64,000 bases of DNA from Castor canadensis (GCF_047511655.1 NC_133390.1:117966083-118030082); one strand, 5' to 3'; shown: positions 44,351 through 57,606, counted from the first letter of the stretch. The notes: generated from the sequence alone by a model not told the origin. Made by a program: numbers and translations.

Positions 44351-46990
44351 CAATTGTATCCTAAGGGCTTTGGGGTGCTACAGGGAGGGTTGCACAGAAG
44401 AAGAGTCAGAGGGTCTCTGGTGGCCTCTGCCTTTCTTCCTCTCAGTGGCTGCACTGACCAGGCATGAAGCAGAGCCATGAACTTTCTAGAAGGCTGCTTA
44501 GAAAGTGAGAAGCACAGGAGGCAGGGAGCTGGAGATAGTCACACATGGGCTAATTTTTGTTCCTGTTACACATTAGGAATGTTTGTTCCTGTTAGGTATA
44601 AATTGGGCTGCCACATCAGATTTTGTTTGAAGAAAGGGATAAACAGCTTAAAAATAATTACAAGCTGGAGCACCAAACCAAGTCAAGTCTGCAGCTTGTG
44701 CTTGCTGGGCTGGCTTGAAACTCTCAAATATGCAAGAGATTGGGACAATGATTCTTTGCTGGCTATTGAAAAATGGACTGTAGTCCCTTTGCCAATTGCA
44801 AAACGCAAGTGGCCACCTGCTAGGACAAAGATGGGGAAGGTTTGGGTCCCTGTAAAGCTTGGTGCCTGATCTGAGGAGTCAGCTTTTGACTCCAGACCAG
44901 TGGGTCTGACCTCCAGACTGGACTAAGAGGCAGAAACTTCCACCAGCCAGCACCCAGCCTTGGAACACTGACTCACAGGCCTGGGGTGACACGGTGTCCC
45001 TCACCTGAGTAGAATACCCGAGGCTCTTCAAGCATGTTGAGTCAGCCATGGACTGATGGTCTGGCTGGGCAGATTCAGAGGGAGGTGGAAGTCTGAGGAG
45101 GTCTCTGAAGTCACTTGGACATCTGCAGGGACTAAAACAGCAATTTCCTCTTGGCAACTGGACATGGCATTTTCAGAGGGACACGTGGTCCCCAGGTGTT
45201 GGTGGGCAGCTGCCACTGTCCCTGACCTGTCTTCTGCTGCCTGGTCTGCTCAGAGCCTGAGTGAACCTGCCCAAGCATAGGCAGTTCATGCAGCAGTGGA
45301 TAAAGACCAGTTCCTGCCAAGGACAATAAGATATAGTCTGTGCCCTTGAGATGCAGAGAACGTGCCAGGACTCCATCCCATCAGCCAGTGGATTCTGAAA
45401 GGAGCCATGGTGGCAGCCCCTGCAACTCCCCAGAGCATACTACATGCTGCCTTCATTACTTTGTCACCCAACATAAGGGGAGCCTAACTGCTAGTTCCTC
45501 CTAACAGCCAGGGACACTGAGATCCAGAGAGGTTACATTGAACGGTAAGTAGCACACAATCTTGAACCCAAGTTGGTTGCTGTACGTTTAACTTTGATCA
45601 AGCTCTACTGTCTCTGGACTCAGTGTATGTAGATGACATTCAGCCTCATCAAGGTCACATGACTCCTGCCCTGCCTTCCCTGCATCATATATTCTCATGG
45701 GGGGCAATACCACTCCCCCACCCCCAAGGAGCAACAATTGGTATTCTGGGGGATATAGCAAAAAAAAAAATCTTCCTCTTTTTACATAAAGAGCATACAT
45801 GCAGTAGACAGCAGATATGTGTCTTATCTGTGGGATTAAAAGTTTATGGAGACTGCAATTAGGAAAAAGTGCTTGGCACATAGTAGGTGGTCATTCTTTC
45901 CTTCACTGCCTGCTGAACCAGTGTGAATTGGTCCCATTGGAGGTTCTGTGTATCAGCCTGGGTCAGCCTGTCCCCAGCAGGCTGCACACTCTAGTGTGCC
46001 TATCAGCACCCACACTCACACCCATGTCCTTGGTGCCTCCTTGGAGTGTTAGCTCCCCAGAGTTGCCTGTTGGGACTTGTTATAGGTTAAACAGGTACAG
46101 GCTTAGCTCAGCTCAAATGAAACTCGAATGCTTTGGGTCACTGTTGGCAATTCTCCTTACACAAGGAAAAAGGTAATTGTCAATTAATGAGCCCATCAAC
46201 TGAGGTGGGAGGAAGATCAATAACAAAGACAAATACCAGGTGTTCTAATGCCAGTCAGGATTCCAGGAACCTGAGCCTTTCAAACAGGTACACGAAGTAA
46301 TTGGCATTTCCCTTGTGACCCATCCTGCGGACTCTCCAGCTACCCAATTAACAAGTACTGTTGACAGGCACACAGTTATTTGGTTCACTGTGCCCCAGCC
46401 AGTGTTTGTTCAATCAGAACTTGCAAATACGTGGAGAGTGCACAGAATAGCAAATGTGGGATGGCTCTGGGAGAAGCCAAACAGTGTAGTGAATAGTCTC
46501 AAAGGAAACTTGAACTCTCAGGCAGCTAGCCTGAGTTTCAGCTCAACATCCCAGTGCTGGCCAGATCCTGATTGGAACTGTCCCCATCCTGGCTGGAGAA
46601 TGGAGACGGGACTGCCTGTGACTTGGTACTGCCTGGTACTTTCTGAAGAATGGGTGAGAGAGGAGGGACTTCATCCTGCTCCCAGTCCCACTTGAACTGG
46701 GAAATAGCTGGGTGGGTACACTGGCATGGAAGCTCTGCTGCTTAAAAATGCCACCTCCTCTGTCTAAATCTTCCAAGTCAGCCTCTAAGTCCTCAAGAGC
46801 CTATGTGGAACTCCATGGCTATGTGCCTTTGCCCCCTGTACTCATGGCATCCTGGTTTGTTTCTTCCTCAGCAGGTACACCACTGGGTCACAGCCACTGG
46901 GTCATCTGCCCAGTCCCTTCACCAAAGAGTGAGGCTTTGATGTCGGGGATGAAGCATTGCTCATCTCTAAGCATCATTTGAATAAAACTG
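44351..46990. other. Mostly unassigned sequence with small MIR scraps
   Basis: A MIR-like antisense scrap lies at about 45500-45580 ('agatccagagaggttacatt'). A MIR-tail-like phrase lies near 45875 ('ttggcacatagtaggtggtc'). No gene supported. Confidence 0.35.
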
Positions 46991-46995
46991 CTTTG

Positions 46996-47190
46996 CTAGG
47001 CGCTGGTGGCTCACACCTGTAATCCTAGCTACTCAGGAAGCAGAGTTCAGGAGGATCGCCACTTGAAGACAGCCTAGGAAAATAGTTCTTGAGACCCTAT
47101 CTTGAAAATACCCAACACAAAAAAGGACTGGTGGAGTGGCTAAAATAGTAGTGTGAGGCCCTGAGTTCAAACTCCAGTCCCACCAAAATT
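46996..47190 (+). repeat. B1-ID dimer SINE
   Basis: Full dimer: head 'ctggtggctcacacctgtaa', 'tcctagctactcaggaagca', then the junction 'acaaaaaaggactggtggag', tail 'ggccctgagttcaaactcca' and a poly(A)/T-rich end. A good example of the young SINE type of this genome. Confidence 0.85.
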
Positions 47191-47489
47191 TTTTTTTATT
47201 TTTTAAAGTGCTTAGAAAATGCTCACTAGCTAAATGTACATTTGGTAGTGTAAGAAAGGGTGGGTGGGGTAGATGGATTTATGGGGGCATGGAAGTACAG
47301 GGAGGGGAATAGACAACTGGTTAGGAATGAGATATAGAGGATGGGTGAGTGGAAGGGTGCATGGGGAGCTGGTGGGTAGAACAGGATTACAGGTGGGAGG
47401 TGGACAGAAGGATGGGTAAAGAGACTGGTGGGGGGGTTGGATGACTGGTGGTAAGTATATGGAAGGCCATGTACATGGATTGGGGGAGG

Positions 47490-47700
47490 AACTCTAGAAC
47501 CAGATGTCTTAGGTTAGAGCTCAGCTATGATATTTTTCTGACTGCAATTCATAAGAAAATCAATCATGCTCTTGGGAACTTCTCTCTTTCTTCTCTAAAT
47601 AGGAATAATAATAGAACTTTCATCATAAGCTTATTGAGAAGACTAAACTATTCCTGTGACACACTTTACAAAATAACTGGCACAGGGGACTGAATGAACA
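47490..47700 (+). repeat. MIR fragment
   Basis: 'tgtcttaggttagagctcag', 'cttctctaaataggaataat', 'ataactggcacagggg'. Confidence 0.55.
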
Positions 47701-47744
47701 CTGGCCACTCTAATTTTTTACTTATCACCACCATAATAAATGGA

Positions 47745-47920
47745 GAAGTGAATGGATGCATGGAAAGATGGATGAATGTGTTGATGGTTAGGTGGGTGGA
47801 CAGATGGATAGATAGACTATTTGATAGGAGAATGGGTAGATGGATGAGTTAATGTATATACAGGTGATTGGATGGAGGATGGATGGATGGATGGATGGGA
47901 TGGAAGGAGGGATGAGTAGA
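47745..47920. repeat. Degenerate (GGAT)n tract
   Basis: GGATGGAT-type units with many changes, most regular at 47875-47900. Confidence 0.8.
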
Positions 47921-48439
47921 AGAATGGTTGTTCTGAACCAAGCATAGCAATGAAGCTGTCACAGACAGCCCTCCCTTGAGCCCGTGGATTTTCCCATATT
48001 ACCACACGGTGTTATAGAAAAAATCATTAAGAACAGCTCTCCAAACAGACAAGTGGGGGCACTATTCTACAGATAAGGGGGACACTGAAGAGTGGGGAGA
48101 GGAAAAGTTCAACAGCCAGTTACTCACCATCTCATTCTCCCAGGCTCCCTGGGATACAGATCTTGCTTCCCCATCTTGCAAATGAAGGGGACAGGTGTAG
48201 GCTCCAGTTTCCCAGTCACAGACTGAGACCTTAAACCTGGGGCTCCAGGGTTCTTGGCTTTGCACAGCCTTCTGGAGCTGAGGGCAGAGGTGCCCCATGC
48301 CTGTCTTTTCTTGGTGTCCCTCAAAGTGCCTGGCACAGTGCTCTGTGGGCATACATCATTTGGTGCCTGGAAGCTGAGCAACCCCCTCTGCCTGGCATTG
48401 TGGTGGAACTTGGAATGTAGCAGGAATGGCTCAAAGATC

Positions 48440-49100
48440 CTATCTTAGCTTCCTAAGCTATCACAAACTTGGCAGTTTACAATCCAGGTTCCTTGTCCTG
48501 TGGGTCTTGGAGGCCAGTGGTCTGGAATCAAGGTGTCAGCCTGGCCACCATCCCTCTGAAGGCTGGAGAGCAGGATCCTCCTTTCTTCTGACTTCTGGTG
48601 TGCCTTGACAGCAGAATTCCAGTGTCTGTTTCTTTATGTGGACTTCTTCCCTGAGCTCCTATGTCTCATATCTTCCTCCCCTTTCTCTTACAAGGTTCCA
48701 GTCATTGATTTAGGGCTCACTCTAAACTTAGGATGGATTCGTCTTTTTATTTTTATTTACATATATATGTGTGTGTATATATATATATAGCGGTACTGGG
48801 GTTTGAACTCAGGGCCTACACCTTGTATCACTCCACCAGCCCTTTTTTGTGATGGGTTTTTTCAAGATAGGATCTCTCAAACTATTTGCCTGGGTTGGTT
48901 TTGAACCATGATTCTCCTGTTCTCTGCCTCCTGAGTAGCTAGGATTACAGGTGTGAGCCACTGGCAGCCAGCTAGGATGGACTAGTCTTGAGGCCTTAAC
49001 TCAATCACATTCGAAAAGACCATATTTCCAAATAAGGTCAAATCACAGGCACTTAGGGGTTAAGTGTTGGACAGAGTCCGCTCTGTCAACTTACTCTACC
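48440..49100 (-). repeat. MaLR-type LTR, minus strand, split by a SINE
   Basis: Left part: 'cttagcttcctaagctatca', 'gtcttggaggccagtggtct', 'ggaatcaaggtgtcagcctg'. Right part: 'gaggccttaactcaatcaca', 'gaccatatttccaaataagg'. This is the antisense order of an MLT1-like LTR, with the SINE below in between. Confidence 0.65.
48744..48973 (-). mobile_element. B1-ID dimer SINE, minus strand, nested in LTR
   Basis: 'cggtactggggtttgaactc', 'ctccaccagcccttttttgt', 'ttgcctgggttggttttga', 'gagtagctaggattacaggt'. Direct repeats of 14 bases with 2 mismatches (48730-48743, 48974-48987) mark the target site. Confidence 0.85.
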
Positions 49101-50450
49101 AACTCACATTCCAGGGAATGTGAGGGAGTGAACAACAAATAGCTATATAGCATGTAAGATTGTAATCCGTGCTATGCCAAAGGGGGGAGAGGGAAGGGAC
49201 GTGGAATATGTGAGGGCAGCCATTGCAGTCCTAATGGGATGCTCAGGGATGGGCTCTCTGTGAAGGCAGGGACAGAATAGGCCATGTGGGTATCACTTCC
49301 TGAAACATGTTCCAGGAAGAAAGACCAGCCAGTGTAGAAGCACAAAGAAGAGAGCATGTCAGGAGAGAAACAGATGTGAGGAAGGGAAGGAGGGAGGCCG
49401 TCCAAGCAGTGGTGAGACCCAAGTCATCCAGGGCCCAGTGGGCACTATATTCTGAGCAAGATGGAAGCCACTGGAAGGTTTGGACAACCAGGAATGTTAG
49501 CTGCCACATGGAGACCAGTAAGGAGGCAATGGAAGATGTGGCTCAGACCAGGTGGCAGTAGTGGAGAAAAGGATGACGGGTGAAATTTAGGATCCATTTT
49601 GAAGGCAGGTGAGATGATGCAGGAGATGAGAAAAAGGGAGGAGCCACAGATAAGAGCCAGGTGTCTTGCTGTGTCCAACAGGAGGGATGAAGTCATTAAC
49701 TGAGTTAGAGAAGGCCAAAGGTGGAGTGAAATTATGGGAAAAGGTCAAGAATTGAGTTCTGGACATGTTGAGGGTGAGGTGCCAATTAAGAAGAGATGAT
49801 GGTTAGATGGATGGCTATTTGATCTGGAGTTTGGGGCAAGGCCTGAGCTGCAAGGTATAAATTTGAGAGTTGTCAGCATAGAGACAATATTTAAATCTAT
49901 GAGAGTGCACAAAGTCATAATGGGAGGGAATGCAGACAGAAAAGAGGCCTAGGGACTAGCCTTTGCAAAACTACTTCAACACTAAGAGACTGAAGAGGGG
50001 GCCCATCAAAGTGGGCTGAAGGGTATAGCCAGCGAGGCAGGATGGAAACCAGGAACCAAAACAGGCATCTCAGGAACCAAATGGAGGGTGATTTTTAAAA
50101 GGAGGTGGGAATTGATTATGTCAGCACTACTATCAAGGCAAGTAAGGAGAGCACTGAGGAGTGACTCTGGTGTCTTAGAGGCATTGGGTGTCCTTGGCAA
50201 GAGCAGTTTATATGGAGTGGTGGATGCAAGCAGGTTGGTATGGGATTAAAAGCAAGTAGAGAAGAGAAATGAGAGGCGGCTATGGAAGACTCCTGTAGAG
50301 AGTCCATGTAGGCAGTTGGCTGGGGAGGAGTCAAAAGAAATGGGAAGTACTCGAGGAGATAGGAGTGTCAAGAGCTGTTCTCCAGCTTTCTAGAAAGGGA
50401 GTGTTGATGGTGAGAATGGGGCACTAGTGAGGTAACCAGTGATACAGGGT
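49101..50450. repeat. Ancient repeat, family A-like, long purine-rich copy
   Basis: Phrases such as 'gagcaagatggaagccactg', 'gaagatgtggctcagaccag', 'ttctggacatgttgagggtg', 'gtataaatttgagagttgtc' and 'cagcatagagacaatattta' appear in the order I associate with a common ancient mammalian repeat. Not a gene. Family name uncertain. Confidence 0.5.
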
Positions 50451-50849
50451 AATGCAACAGTCTCCACACCCTGCTCCAGGGAGGTGCAGGGGATGGGATC
50501 AGAGGAAAAAAGTTGCCCTCGGGTGCATGGACATGGACCACCCAGCTCAGGAATGGTTGGATGGAGGAGGTGGGGGCATAGAAGGCAGAGCTTGTGGAAG
50601 AGCTCTTCTGCCTGTATGTTCTAAGTCAACCAAGGATGGAGATGGGGGAAGGAAAGCTGGAGGGAGGAGAGAGAGGAGAAGGTAGGTCTAGGAGGGGCAG
50701 GCTGAATTTCCTGGGGAAAATAAACAAATCCAACACAGGTAGCCTCCGGGTCCCACCAGAGGGAGCTGTTTGTTGCATGCTGGCTCAAAGAGTTACTGAA
50801 TGAAGGTAGATTTTGATCTCTGGGATTGCAGGGAACCTCTCTCTTTGGG

Positions 50850-50940
50850 TCACCACCATACTGATCTTAGTCCCCAGCACAGTGCCTGGAATTTAACACC
50901 CATTTGTTGATGGCTGAGCAAATGAATGAGCATGTGACAG
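50850..50940 (+). repeat. L2 3' end scrap
   Basis: 'ccccagcacagtgcctggaa', then 'gcaaatgaatgagcatg'. Confidence 0.55.
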
Positions 50941-51654
50941 GCAACAGGAAGGGCTTGCCCAGGCTGTCTGAGAAGTGTTTTCCTTTGGCCACAAGAACTG
51001 CCTCTTGGAAGACAGAGACCCCAGGCAGCGTAAGGCCTTGGCACTAGCCATATTGCAGGAAGCTAATTAACTCCAGGGAGATTTCCCTTTTGTTCTCAGC
51101 TGTGGAAAGTGAGACTTTGTTCCTGACAACCTTAATTAGCTCCGTGCTCTGAACTCCCCACCCCATGAAAACTCTTGGACTATGGTCACAGGCCTGGTTC
51201 TGGGCAAGCAGAGAGCCAGTCTGCCCCTGCTCTGTAGTCTTCTCAGAACCAATGGCACTCCCTGTGCTGGGTGGGCAAGAGGTGCCATGAGCCCTTCCTA
51301 CCATCCTGACCTAGACTCTCCTAAGCCCAGGCACCGTTCTGTCCTCCTGCCAGAGTCCACTGGACCCCTGCAAGAGCTGCTGACTCATCTTCCAAGTCAG
51401 CAGGATCCCCTGGCCTCTGCTTCACTAGCCCTGGTTCAGTGGTCCTGTTCTGCCTGGACAGGGACACATGGATCCCAAGAGAGGTCTGGGAGTGGGTCCC
51501 AGTGTCTGTAGTTGGTAAAGCTTTCCATGTGTTTTCAAAACATAGCCAAGACTGAGAAGCACTTCTTCCTCCAAAAACCAGGCAAATATGTCCTTTCTCA
51601 CCATGAGGGATACAAAACAAAGCAGAGCTGCTAGCTTTGATTGAGCAGCTTCTA

Positions 51655-51845
51655 GACTCTCAGAGTTTTAGGTCTTTTCTGCACTCCATGGCAGCCCATC
51701 AGGTGGGTGTCACAGTCCTATTTCATAGAGCAGGGAGGTGAGCTCAAGGTGAGCAGGGTGGAGGGAGGATTTGAACCCAGGTCCCTGGGTCTCGAAGTCC
51801 GCTTTCCACTGTGCCTGGCACATAGTGGATTTTCTTTACAGGGTG
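51655..51845 (-). repeat. MIR, minus strand
   Basis: 'catcaggtgggtgtcacagt', 'tttgaacccaggtccctggg', 'cactgtgcctggcacatagt'. Confidence 0.65.
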
Positions 51846-51999
51846 TGCTTCATTTCTCTTTTGTCAAGTATACAAATAATGATACTCCTCGGCAGGAAGG
51901 GTGAAGTGTTTTTTTCCACTGGGCTACAGACACAGCTATAGGAGTTCAGATAGATGGTGTGGTGCAGTCTGCCTAGAAGGTAGTTCTGTTAAGGGGGGG

Positions 52000-52165
52000 T
52001 GGGGGCACTGGAACTAGGAATTCAGGAGCCACTGAAGGCCACCCAGGAGGAAGTAATAAGATCAGAACAGGAAGAATCTAAAGGAGGGGAGGGGAGTGGG
52101 GAGGCAGGGAGACCAGTTAGGAGGCTACTGCACCAGTCCAGGTGGGGAGACAGGCCAGCAACAGG
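52000..52165 (+). repeat. Ancient repeat, family A-like scrap
   Basis: 'ggaggcagggagaccagtta' and 'ggaggctactgcaccagtcc' are phrases of the old repeat seen at 49101-50450. Confidence 0.5.
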
Positions 52166-54435
52166 CATGCAGAGTAGCTTGCCTTTTTGCTCAAAAGCTG
52201 GGCTGTTTCCCAGGGCAGCCAGAAGCACTCTTAGACCATCTCATCTCAAGACAATAGCATTTCATTATAATTTAAGTCTTTCTTGGGTTTCATCAGAGGC
52301 TATGAAGTGTCTTGAAAAAGAGAAGCATCTCTTTCCTCAGGTGAGGGGAAAACATGCCAGAGCTTTCTCTTCTAATATAAACCAGACAAGGAGATGCAGT
52401 TGAGCCTGGCAGAGCCTGCCGGAGCCTGCTAATAGACTGGATGAGAAGAGAATTATAGAAAGAGACAGGTCCAGAGGGTGGTGGGGCAGGGAGAGAAAGA
52501 TACCCCAGGACTGCCAGCCCCAGGTGGCCAAAAGGGAGCAGGATCAGTGACAGTAGAGGTAGCCCCTGGGGCTGGCTGGGCTCCATTCCTCATCTAGCTG
52601 GACCCCAGAGAGATAGGTCCTCAGGATCCTACCATCCTTCCTTCTGGGGCATCCTTCCAGAAGCTTCCAGTGGTCCCATTAATTATGGAGGCCCAGGGGC
52701 TGGAGTGGAATCCATGGTGTTTCCTGGATGGGAGCTCTTAGTTGGGGAGGAGGAGTCCAATGACCTAGAAACACTTAGCCAGGGGAAAGAACACTAACCC
52801 ATGCAGGTTCCCACTCCCACTACAGGCAGGGAGGGGTCAGGGGCTATCAGGGGTAAAACCATGTTTACACATATTATCTTAGTAGTTAGGGTCCCACTGA
52901 ACACTTGGTTGGTAACAGGGCATTTTGCTTTTATAAAACAAGGTTGTTTTCCATTTGCCTTTAGTAAAAACCAGTGCTGGTTTCTGACTCAGGCTCAAAA
53001 CAGCCTTCACTGTTACAGAGGCCTGGATCAGCTGTGGTGTGGGCTGGAACGGTTCTCAGATAGGAAATCGAGACCAGGAAGACAAAAGGGGGAGCAGGAA
53101 GGGGTGGGGAGATAGGAGGGGAAGAGCAAGAAAGAAACTCGGAGTTAATGCTAAGCCAGGCCTTCATGGCTGGCTCCCTGGGACCCCCAGAAAGACAACT
53201 TAGCCCTGGAGTGAGGAAGGCAGGGGCTCTGGCTCCCCACTGGCAGTCCATTTGTTCCCTGTCAGCCAGCACTCCAGCCACAAGGATGCTCTTGCCAGGT
53301 TGCCAGAGAAGTCTTCCCTGTGCTAGAGGCCCCTGAAACTTAAGCAGATGCCCTGTCAAGCTGAGCAAGAGGTTGTCACTTCCCCAGGGAGAGCTTGATC
53401 GCTCAGTTGATGTGGTGGCTGCAGGCTGGTGAGGCAGGACTGAAGGTGGGGGGAGAGGTGTGTGGGGAGGGCCAGAGGTGGCTTCTGAGAAACAAGGGCT
53501 CTCTTCATTCCAGCCCCTTTCCCTCTCTCTTTCCCTTTCCCCTCTCGGCCTGTCTCTGGCTCATTTTTTCTCATTGTCTCTCTCATTCTTTGTCTCCATC
53601 CCTTTTTCTCTGTCTGAATCTCTTTTTTGCTCTCTTAAGAAAAATGGCTGGACTTGTTAAGCCAGAGATCAAACACCACACAGGCTGAACATGGAAGAGG
53701 GACCACTGCTTTCACATCTGGCACTCTTTCTCTGCAATACAGGGTTCCTGTGGAGAGGCAGGCTTGGGAGGGGAAGAGTGTGGGTGAGAAAATCAATGCA
53801 AACCTTGTCATTATCTGGCCTGGTTGTGTGATTGGAGCGGTGACAAGGGTAGGGGAAGAGGAATCTGATGAGGGCCTTCCCACCTGGCAGGAGGAAGTAG
53901 GTCTGTTAAAGGCCTCGATGCCCACTAGAGTGGGGACCCTGAAGCTGCTGCCTGACAATAATGAGCAGCAGCCTCTGCACTTTGCAGAAAGTGAAGGAAA
54001 CATTTATGGGGGTGAAGGATGGGTACAAAAGATCGCTGAACCAGGGGCCTTGGGAATGTCAAGTCACCTGGTCTTCCTAACAGCACTGTAAGGGGCATCG
54101 CTCTTGTCCTGATGATGCATGAGGTCACACAGGTCACTATGGTTCCCATGTACCCAGCTGGGAGGAGCCCTGACACCTTGGCCTGTGCAGCTTCTGGTCA
54201 CATCAATTCCTCCAGCAGGTGGACACGGTTTGTGCGGGTTCCAATGAAAGACAGTTGGTGAGGATGCAGCCCAAGTGCTGTCTGAGCCCAGAAGTGGGGA
54301 GGCTGGGGACAGGGAGGGGGGAGGAGAGGGCCTGTGGAATGGACTGCCCTGGGAGCTGGCCTTGCAGTCACTGGCTGGGAATGCAGCTCCCTGTGCCTGT
54401 GTCCACTTTGAGAGATAGGAAAGGGAAGGTGAGGA
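52166..54435. other. Unassigned sequence with a pyrimidine-rich tract
   Basis: A CT-rich run lies at about 53515-53635. No gene supported; open frames here lack motifs. Confidence 0.35.
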
Positions 54436-54439
54436 GGGA

Positions 54440-54530
54440 ATGGTAGAGACAGAGAGACAGACAGAAAGAGAGAGACAGAGATACAGAAACAAAGACAGAG
54501 ACAGAGATAGAGAAAGCAGCAGAAACAGTG
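54440..54530. repeat. (GAGACA)n-type purine-rich simple repeat
   Basis: GAGACAGA-type units with changes. Confidence 0.8.
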
Positions 54531-56180
54531 AGGTAAGACTCCCCACTGCCTCCTGTCCCCTACCCCTGGTATGCTGGCTGTAGGCAGAGAAGGACAGGGA
54601 GAGCATGTGACCATCTTTTGCCTCCTTTGGCCTGTGCTAGGCGGGCCCACAGATGAGTTTTGTGTTCACTAGCACAACAACCCCATTCTCATGTTACAGA
54701 GAGGTAAACTGAGGCCAGGGGAGTGTAAGCCACATTTCCACACCTATGCAGCCTGCCAAGGTGGCATTTGTAATAACAGCAGCCTGTGTCTCTCTCCCTG
54801 CCAGCTGGGGCTCTCTCTAAGAGTGGATGGCACCAGGTCCTGCTCTTGACAGCAGACCACAGAGAGGTGAGGTGAGACTGCCTGAGCACGGGGCCTTTGG
54901 AGGCCCAGGGAGTCTGTGCCATAGCCCCTGACTGAGGGACTGTGCTAAGATGTACCTTGAGCTCCCAACCTTATGGGGCTGGATAGAAAGTAGGGTCTTT
55001 TGCAGTGTCACTTGGACAGGCCTGAGATGAAGGGAGTTCATCCCAAAGTGGGGTGTGTGAGGGGGTACTGGAAGCCAGGCAGGTCACCCATCACAACAGC
55101 GTGTGAACTCTGACACACACGTGTAACTCACAACAACAGCTGTCACATGGCTTTTTCTGTGAGCAAGTCCATCAGGTATAACCTCAAGGTGGCTGCTGTG
55201 GGCCCCTGCCACCACCTCCAGCTTAGCCCCTGTAGCCACTGTGTCACAATTGCAAGGATGAACCTCAGATAAAGGCTTCTACCACTCACCACCATTCATT
55301 TGATCTGTGACTCACATGTGCCTTTACCTGTTCACTGGCTCAGTGGTGACTTTGAAATGTCTGCCACCATGCCTTTGAGGAGTTATGTGGAGGAGGAGGA
55401 CATTTGAACATTCACCGAGCTACACACACAAGTGCTGTTGAGAGTTACATGTTTGTATATGAAGGAGTCCTGTGTTCACATGCTTGTGTGACAGGCATGC
55501 ATCCTCAGCTTGAGCTGGACACTCCCCCACACTTAAACCAATGGTACAGGAAAGATCAGGCAGCAGCTTGTCTTCATTTACCTTTAATGGCTTTAAAATT
55601 TTTGAACTAATTTTTCAAAATCAGGAAATACAAAGCCCTGTCTTTCCTGGTGCCTTCTTCCTCCAGGTTAGGGGTCTGGGGACAGCAGGGACCCTTTTCA
55701 GACTGGACAGCACTTTCCTGGTTCCCCAAGACCTCTGCTCCCACCCACTTATCTCACTTCCACTGACCTCCTGGCCCCACAAGTCTGGGATTTGGGATGT
55801 GGGTCTGCCCCATGCCTGGGGCCTCATGACACTCTCTTTCTAGGCTTTGCCAAGAACTGATCAACTTTCCAGCTCAGAAAACATGGAACCAGCTTGCTGC
55901 AAGTGAGGAAGAGTACCCAGGGTCCGTTTGCTGCCACCATATGCAAATAACAGGTGACATATTTCTCCAGGGGGCACTCAAATTGGGCATACAGCACTGG
56001 TCAGTTTCAAATGGATCCCCCATCGCCTGCTACTGAGCTCAGGGGAAGGCTCTGGGCAGTCCCTCATGCTCAAGGAGTCAGGCTAGGCACTTTTGGGCTC
56101 AGGGCTGACCTTCCACAGAGGTTGCCATGGGAACCCAAGCTGGGCTGGGCTGAGGCAGGCTTTCCAGGTTGGTTCCTGAT
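54531..56180. other. Unassigned sequence
   Basis: A MIR-like antisense scrap lies at about 54680-54720 ('acagagaggtaaactgaggc'). Otherwise nothing recognised. Confidence 0.35.
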
Positions 56181-56480
56181 CCATATCTATTTTCAGGAAG
56201 CCTGTGATGAGCCAGGCCTAGGTGAGGGGAAAGTGGCTGAGATGTGATCTCTTGCCTTAAGATCCCGATGTTCAGAGAGAAGACGAGAAAGACCACGCTG
56301 ACCCCACACGGGGTGGACATTGTGTCTACAGTCATGGAGGAGCTCAGGGTAACACTAAGGCATGATGAAATCAGGAAGGTTTCATGGGGAATGCGGCTTT
56401 TGAGTTGGGCTTTAAAACATTTTAATCAGGAGAGGTGTTCAGAGAAGGTGCTCTGATGGGGCAGGGAAGAGGCAAAAAGC
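56181..56480 (+). repeat. Ancient repeat, family A-like copy
   Basis: 'gaatgcggcttttgagttgg', then 'gagaggtgttcagagaaggt': part of the pattern seen at 60480-60600. Confidence 0.4.
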
Positions 56481-56532
56481 AGGGAATGGGGTCCCACCTG
56501 GCTGCAGGAGCATTTCAACAGTGGCTTCTTAA

Positions 56533-56842
56533 ATCAGGTGTGGTGGTACATGCCTGTAATCCCAGCTACACATGAGGCAGAGATAAGGAGGATCAAGGTT
56601 CAAGGCCAGCCCAGGCAAAAATTTAATGTGATCCCATTTCAACAAGTCATTGGGCATGGTGGCATAAACCTGTAATCCAAACTACACAGGAGGCATAGGT
56701 CAGCAGATTGTGGGCCACGCTGTCTGCGTAACAACGTGAGACCTTATCCAAAAATCACTAAAGCAGAAAGGGCTGGGAACATGGCTCAGGTGGTAGAGGG
56801 CCTGCCTGAGTTTCAAATCCCCCAATACCACACACAAACAAC
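56533..56842 (+). repeat. Trimeric SINE: two B1-like units plus ID-like tail
   Basis: Unit 1 starts 'aaatcaggtgtggtggtaca' at 56533. Unit 2 starts 'gggcatggtggcataaacct' near 56651. The tail starts 'ggctgggaacatggctcagg' near 56770 and ends in 'cacacacaaacaaca'. Each head unit is about 110-120 bases. Confidence 0.8.
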
Positions 56843-57449
56843 AGTGTTCCTTCTGTAGTCAAACAAGCACGGGGAAGATTGGGTTGAGTAAAAGTTGAAC
56901 AGGTTTGTCTGTAGGATTTCAGAGCTTTACTAATAAGCACTGTGAATTTCCAAGAAGGAAGAGAAAGTACAGAATTCCCCACATCTGTCCACAGCCCCTT
57001 CCTCTACTTCTCCCTTTTTCTTTGCAGCTGGAGGCTCTGGTGGGGGAGGTAGAGGAAGTAACGAATCAAAGCCTGGTCCAGCAGGGATCCATGGGCAGCA
57101 GCTCTGCTCTGTGGAGAGTGGGAATACCAAAGGTTTCCAGACAGAGGGGGACATTATAGGGTTGCTAGCACTTTGAAGAGGACAGTGGGAAGAGTGAGAA
57201 GGGGCAGGGGTGAGGAAGTAGGTGGGCTCTACAACAGTGAGAGGAGGTGAGAGCAGCAAGGAGAGGGCTCAGAAGGGAGAATTGTGTGACAACAGGCCCT
57301 GCTAGCTTTTCCCATGGAGAACAGTGATGGGTGGCTCCCTTTCCAGCAGTGTGGAGACTGCCCCCTCCCCCAGGTAGGAGAGCAGTCCCTGGAGAGCAGG
57401 GATGGCCCAGTCCTTGGTGGTAGCAGGACCAATAAGAATGGCTATCAAG

Positions 57450-57606
57450 CCAGGTGTATGCCTGTCATTCCAGCTACACAGATGTACATAGAAGGATTGA
57501 GGTCCAGACTGGCCCCAGGCAAAAATTTGAGACCCAATGAGAAAAATAACTAAGAGCAAGAATGGCTGAGGGTGGGGCTTAAGTGATAGAGCATCTGCCT
57601 AGCAAG
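57450..57606 (+). repeat. B1-ID dimer SINE
   Basis: 'ccaggtgtatgcctgtcatt' head, then ID tail 'gtggggcttaagtgatagag', 'catctgcctagcaag'. Its 3' end runs straight into a purine microsatellite. Confidence 0.75.
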
